Shown here: positions 6,116 through 7,021 of the stretch, piece by piece
How positions within the stretch are numbered: position 1 is the stretch's first letter
Layout of the letters: each line of letters begins with the position of its first letter
From: an uncultured Clostridia bacterium
GTDB lineage: Bacteria > Bacillota > Clostridia > TANB77 > CAG-508
Assembly (NCBI GenBank): GCA_944391895.1
Contig: CALXVF010000063.1
Span: 1 to 7,021 of the forward strand
Reading direction: 5' to 3'
DNA: 7,021 nt
Notes under the pieces: model-generated
Told to the model about the DNA's origin: nothing
The model's input: only the letters and a program-made list of their open reading frames with translations
The model's database searches: none
Translations under genes and position numbers: made by a program

Positions 6116-6186
6116 GCTTATTATTCTGAAAAGCATAGCATAAATAATTGAACAGCGGTGTACATGCTTTTCAGAAGAAACTAAGC
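6116..6186 (+). other. Long hairpin in the rpoB-rpoC spacer
   Basis: TTCTGAAAAGCAT (6124-6136) and ATGCTTTTCAGAA (6164-6176) are perfect 13-bp complements. GCTTA (6116-6120) and TAAGC (6182-6186) extend the arm beyond a small internal loop, with a 27-base terminal loop. There is no T-tract after it, only A-rich sequence, so it is unlikely to be an intrinsic terminator. Possible roles are an RNase III-type processing site or a barrier protecting the rpoB message end. AGCAT is tandemly repeated (6132-6141), which allows the right arm to slip by one repeat. Confidence 0.75.
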
Positions 6187-6215
6187 AAAAAATAAATTGT
6201 AGGGGGCAGTAATAA

Positions 6216-7021
6216 GTGGATGAATTAGAATCTTTAAGCAAAATCAAAGTAGGATTAGCATCAGATGAAAAAATAAGAGAATGGTCAAAAGGTGAAGTAA
6301 AAAAGCCAGAGACTATAAATTATAGAACACTAAAACCAGAAAAAGACGGTTTATTCTGCGAAAGAATCTTTGGACCAGTAAAAGATTGGGAATGCCATTG
6401 TGGAAAATATAAAAGAATCAGATACAAAGGAGTTGTATGTGATAGATGTGGTGTTGAAGTTACAAAATCAAAAGTAAGAAGAGAAAGAATGGGACATATT
6501 GAACTTGCAGCACCAGTAGCTCATATATGGTATTTTAAAGGAATACCTAATAGAATCGCATTAATGTTAGATATTTCTCCAAGAGCCGTAGAAAAAGTAG
6601 TATATTTTGCATCATACATAGTTACAGATAAGGGAACATCTGGACTAGATAAATGTCAAGTATTAACAGAAAAAGAATATCATGATGCAGAGCAAAAATA
6701 TGGAGAAGGCTCATTTAAAGCAGAAATGGGTGCAGAAGCACTTAGAAAATTATTAGAAGAAATAGATGTTGAAAAACTTGCAGAAAAACTAAAAAAAGAA
6801 TTAGTAAAAGCAAGTGAGCAAAAGAAAGCAAAAATCATAAAAAGATTGGATACAGTTGAATCATTTAAGTTATCAGGAAATAGACCTGAATGGATGGTTA
6901 TGAATGTTATACCAGTAATACCACCAGATTTAAGACCAATGGTACAATTAGATGGTGGAAGATTTGCAACATCAGACTTAAACGACTTATATAGAAGAGT
7001 TATAAACAGAAATAACAGATT
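6216..7021 (+). CDS. rpoC: DNA-directed RNA polymerase subunit beta-prime, N-terminal 268 residues (partial at right edge)
   Basis: The frame is open from a GTG at 6216 to the end of the window; the bulk of the protein, including the catalytic NADFDGD motif, lies beyond it. AGGGGG (6201-6206) sits nine bases before the GTG. The nearby ATG at 6220 is out of frame and meets a stop after two codons. The N-terminus shows the classic beta-prime order: 'IKVGLASDEKIREWSKGEV', 'PETINYRTLKPEKDGLFCE' and 'RIFGP', then the zinc-ribbon cysteines C60, C62, C75 and C78 in the clamp, and 'KVRRERMGHIEL'. 'AHIWYFKGIPNRI' follows, and 'GNRPEWMVMNVIPVIPPDLRPMVQLDGGRFATSDLNDLYRRVI' leads towards the active-site region. 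The protein pairs with RpoB in the core enzyme. It is co-transcribed with rpoB across a 112-base spacer containing a hairpin without a T-tract. Confidence 0.98.
   Translation, partial: MDELESLSKIKVGLASDEKIREWSKGEVKKPETINYRTLKPEKDGLFCERIFGPVKDWECHCGKYKRIRYKGVVCDRCGVEVTKSKVRRERMGHIELAAPVAHIWYFKGIPNRIALMLDISPRAVEKVVYFASYIVTDKGTSGLDKCQVLTEKEYHDAEQKYGEGSFKAEMGAEALRKLLEEIDVEKLAEKLKKELVKASEQKKAKIIKRLDTVESFKLSGNRPEWMVMNVIPVIPPDLRPMVQLDGGRFATSDLNDLYRRVINRNNR

Noticed and set aside
6220..6228. ATG at 6220 as the rpoC start
   Set aside because: It is out of frame and runs into TAG after two codons; the GTG at 6216 opens the conserved beta-prime N-terminus.
1..7021. CRISPR arrays, tRNA or rRNA genes, insertion sequences
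   Set aside because: No spaced direct repeats, tRNA cloverleaf with TTCGA-type arm, rRNA-like sequence, transposase or terminal inverted repeats were seen on either strand.

Overview
The window is AT-rich, with roughly one third G+C judged by eye. It uses AGA and ATA codons heavily, has strong G-rich Shine-Dalgarno sites, and carries an rpoB-rpoC pair. RpoB lacks the large insertions of Gram-negative homologues, and the neighbours (a DUF2207 membrane protein and an M15-type peptidase with a peptidoglycan-binding domain) are common in Bacillota. Together these suggest a low-G+C Gram-positive bacterium, most likely of the Clostridia. A genus cannot be named from this window.

Layout. Positions 1-1182 (minus strand) hold the first 394 codons of a secreted or membrane-anchored DUF2207-type protein that runs off the left edge; it has its own good sigma-A promoter. 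After a divergent spacer containing a perfect 16-bp palindrome comes a complete plus-strand gene (1298-1978) for a 226-residue protein: an M15-like D-Ala-D-Ala peptidase domain followed by a peptidoglycan-binding domain. It has no signal peptide. Next is a strong consensus promoter (2020-2049) and a leader of about 300 nt without a long gene. Then follow rpoB (2360-6103, complete, TTG start) and rpoC (6216 to the right edge, partial, GTG start), separated by a 112-nt spacer with a long hairpin.

The two RNA polymerase genes form one transcription unit for the beta and beta-prime subunits. rplJ/rplL, the usual upstream neighbours of rpoB, are absent here, so rpoBC appears to be driven by its own promoter. 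The most interesting part is the rpoBC leader. It holds two successive terminator-like elements, one a local 12-bp hairpin and one a long-range stem closing a structured ~100-nt domain and ending in seven T. Each has a repeated sequence upstream that could form a competing pairing, and there is a possible 8-codon leader ORF. This looks like a transcription attenuation device controlling RNA polymerase synthesis. It is inferred from sequence alone. The rest of the window is ordinary housekeeping and cell-envelope genes.
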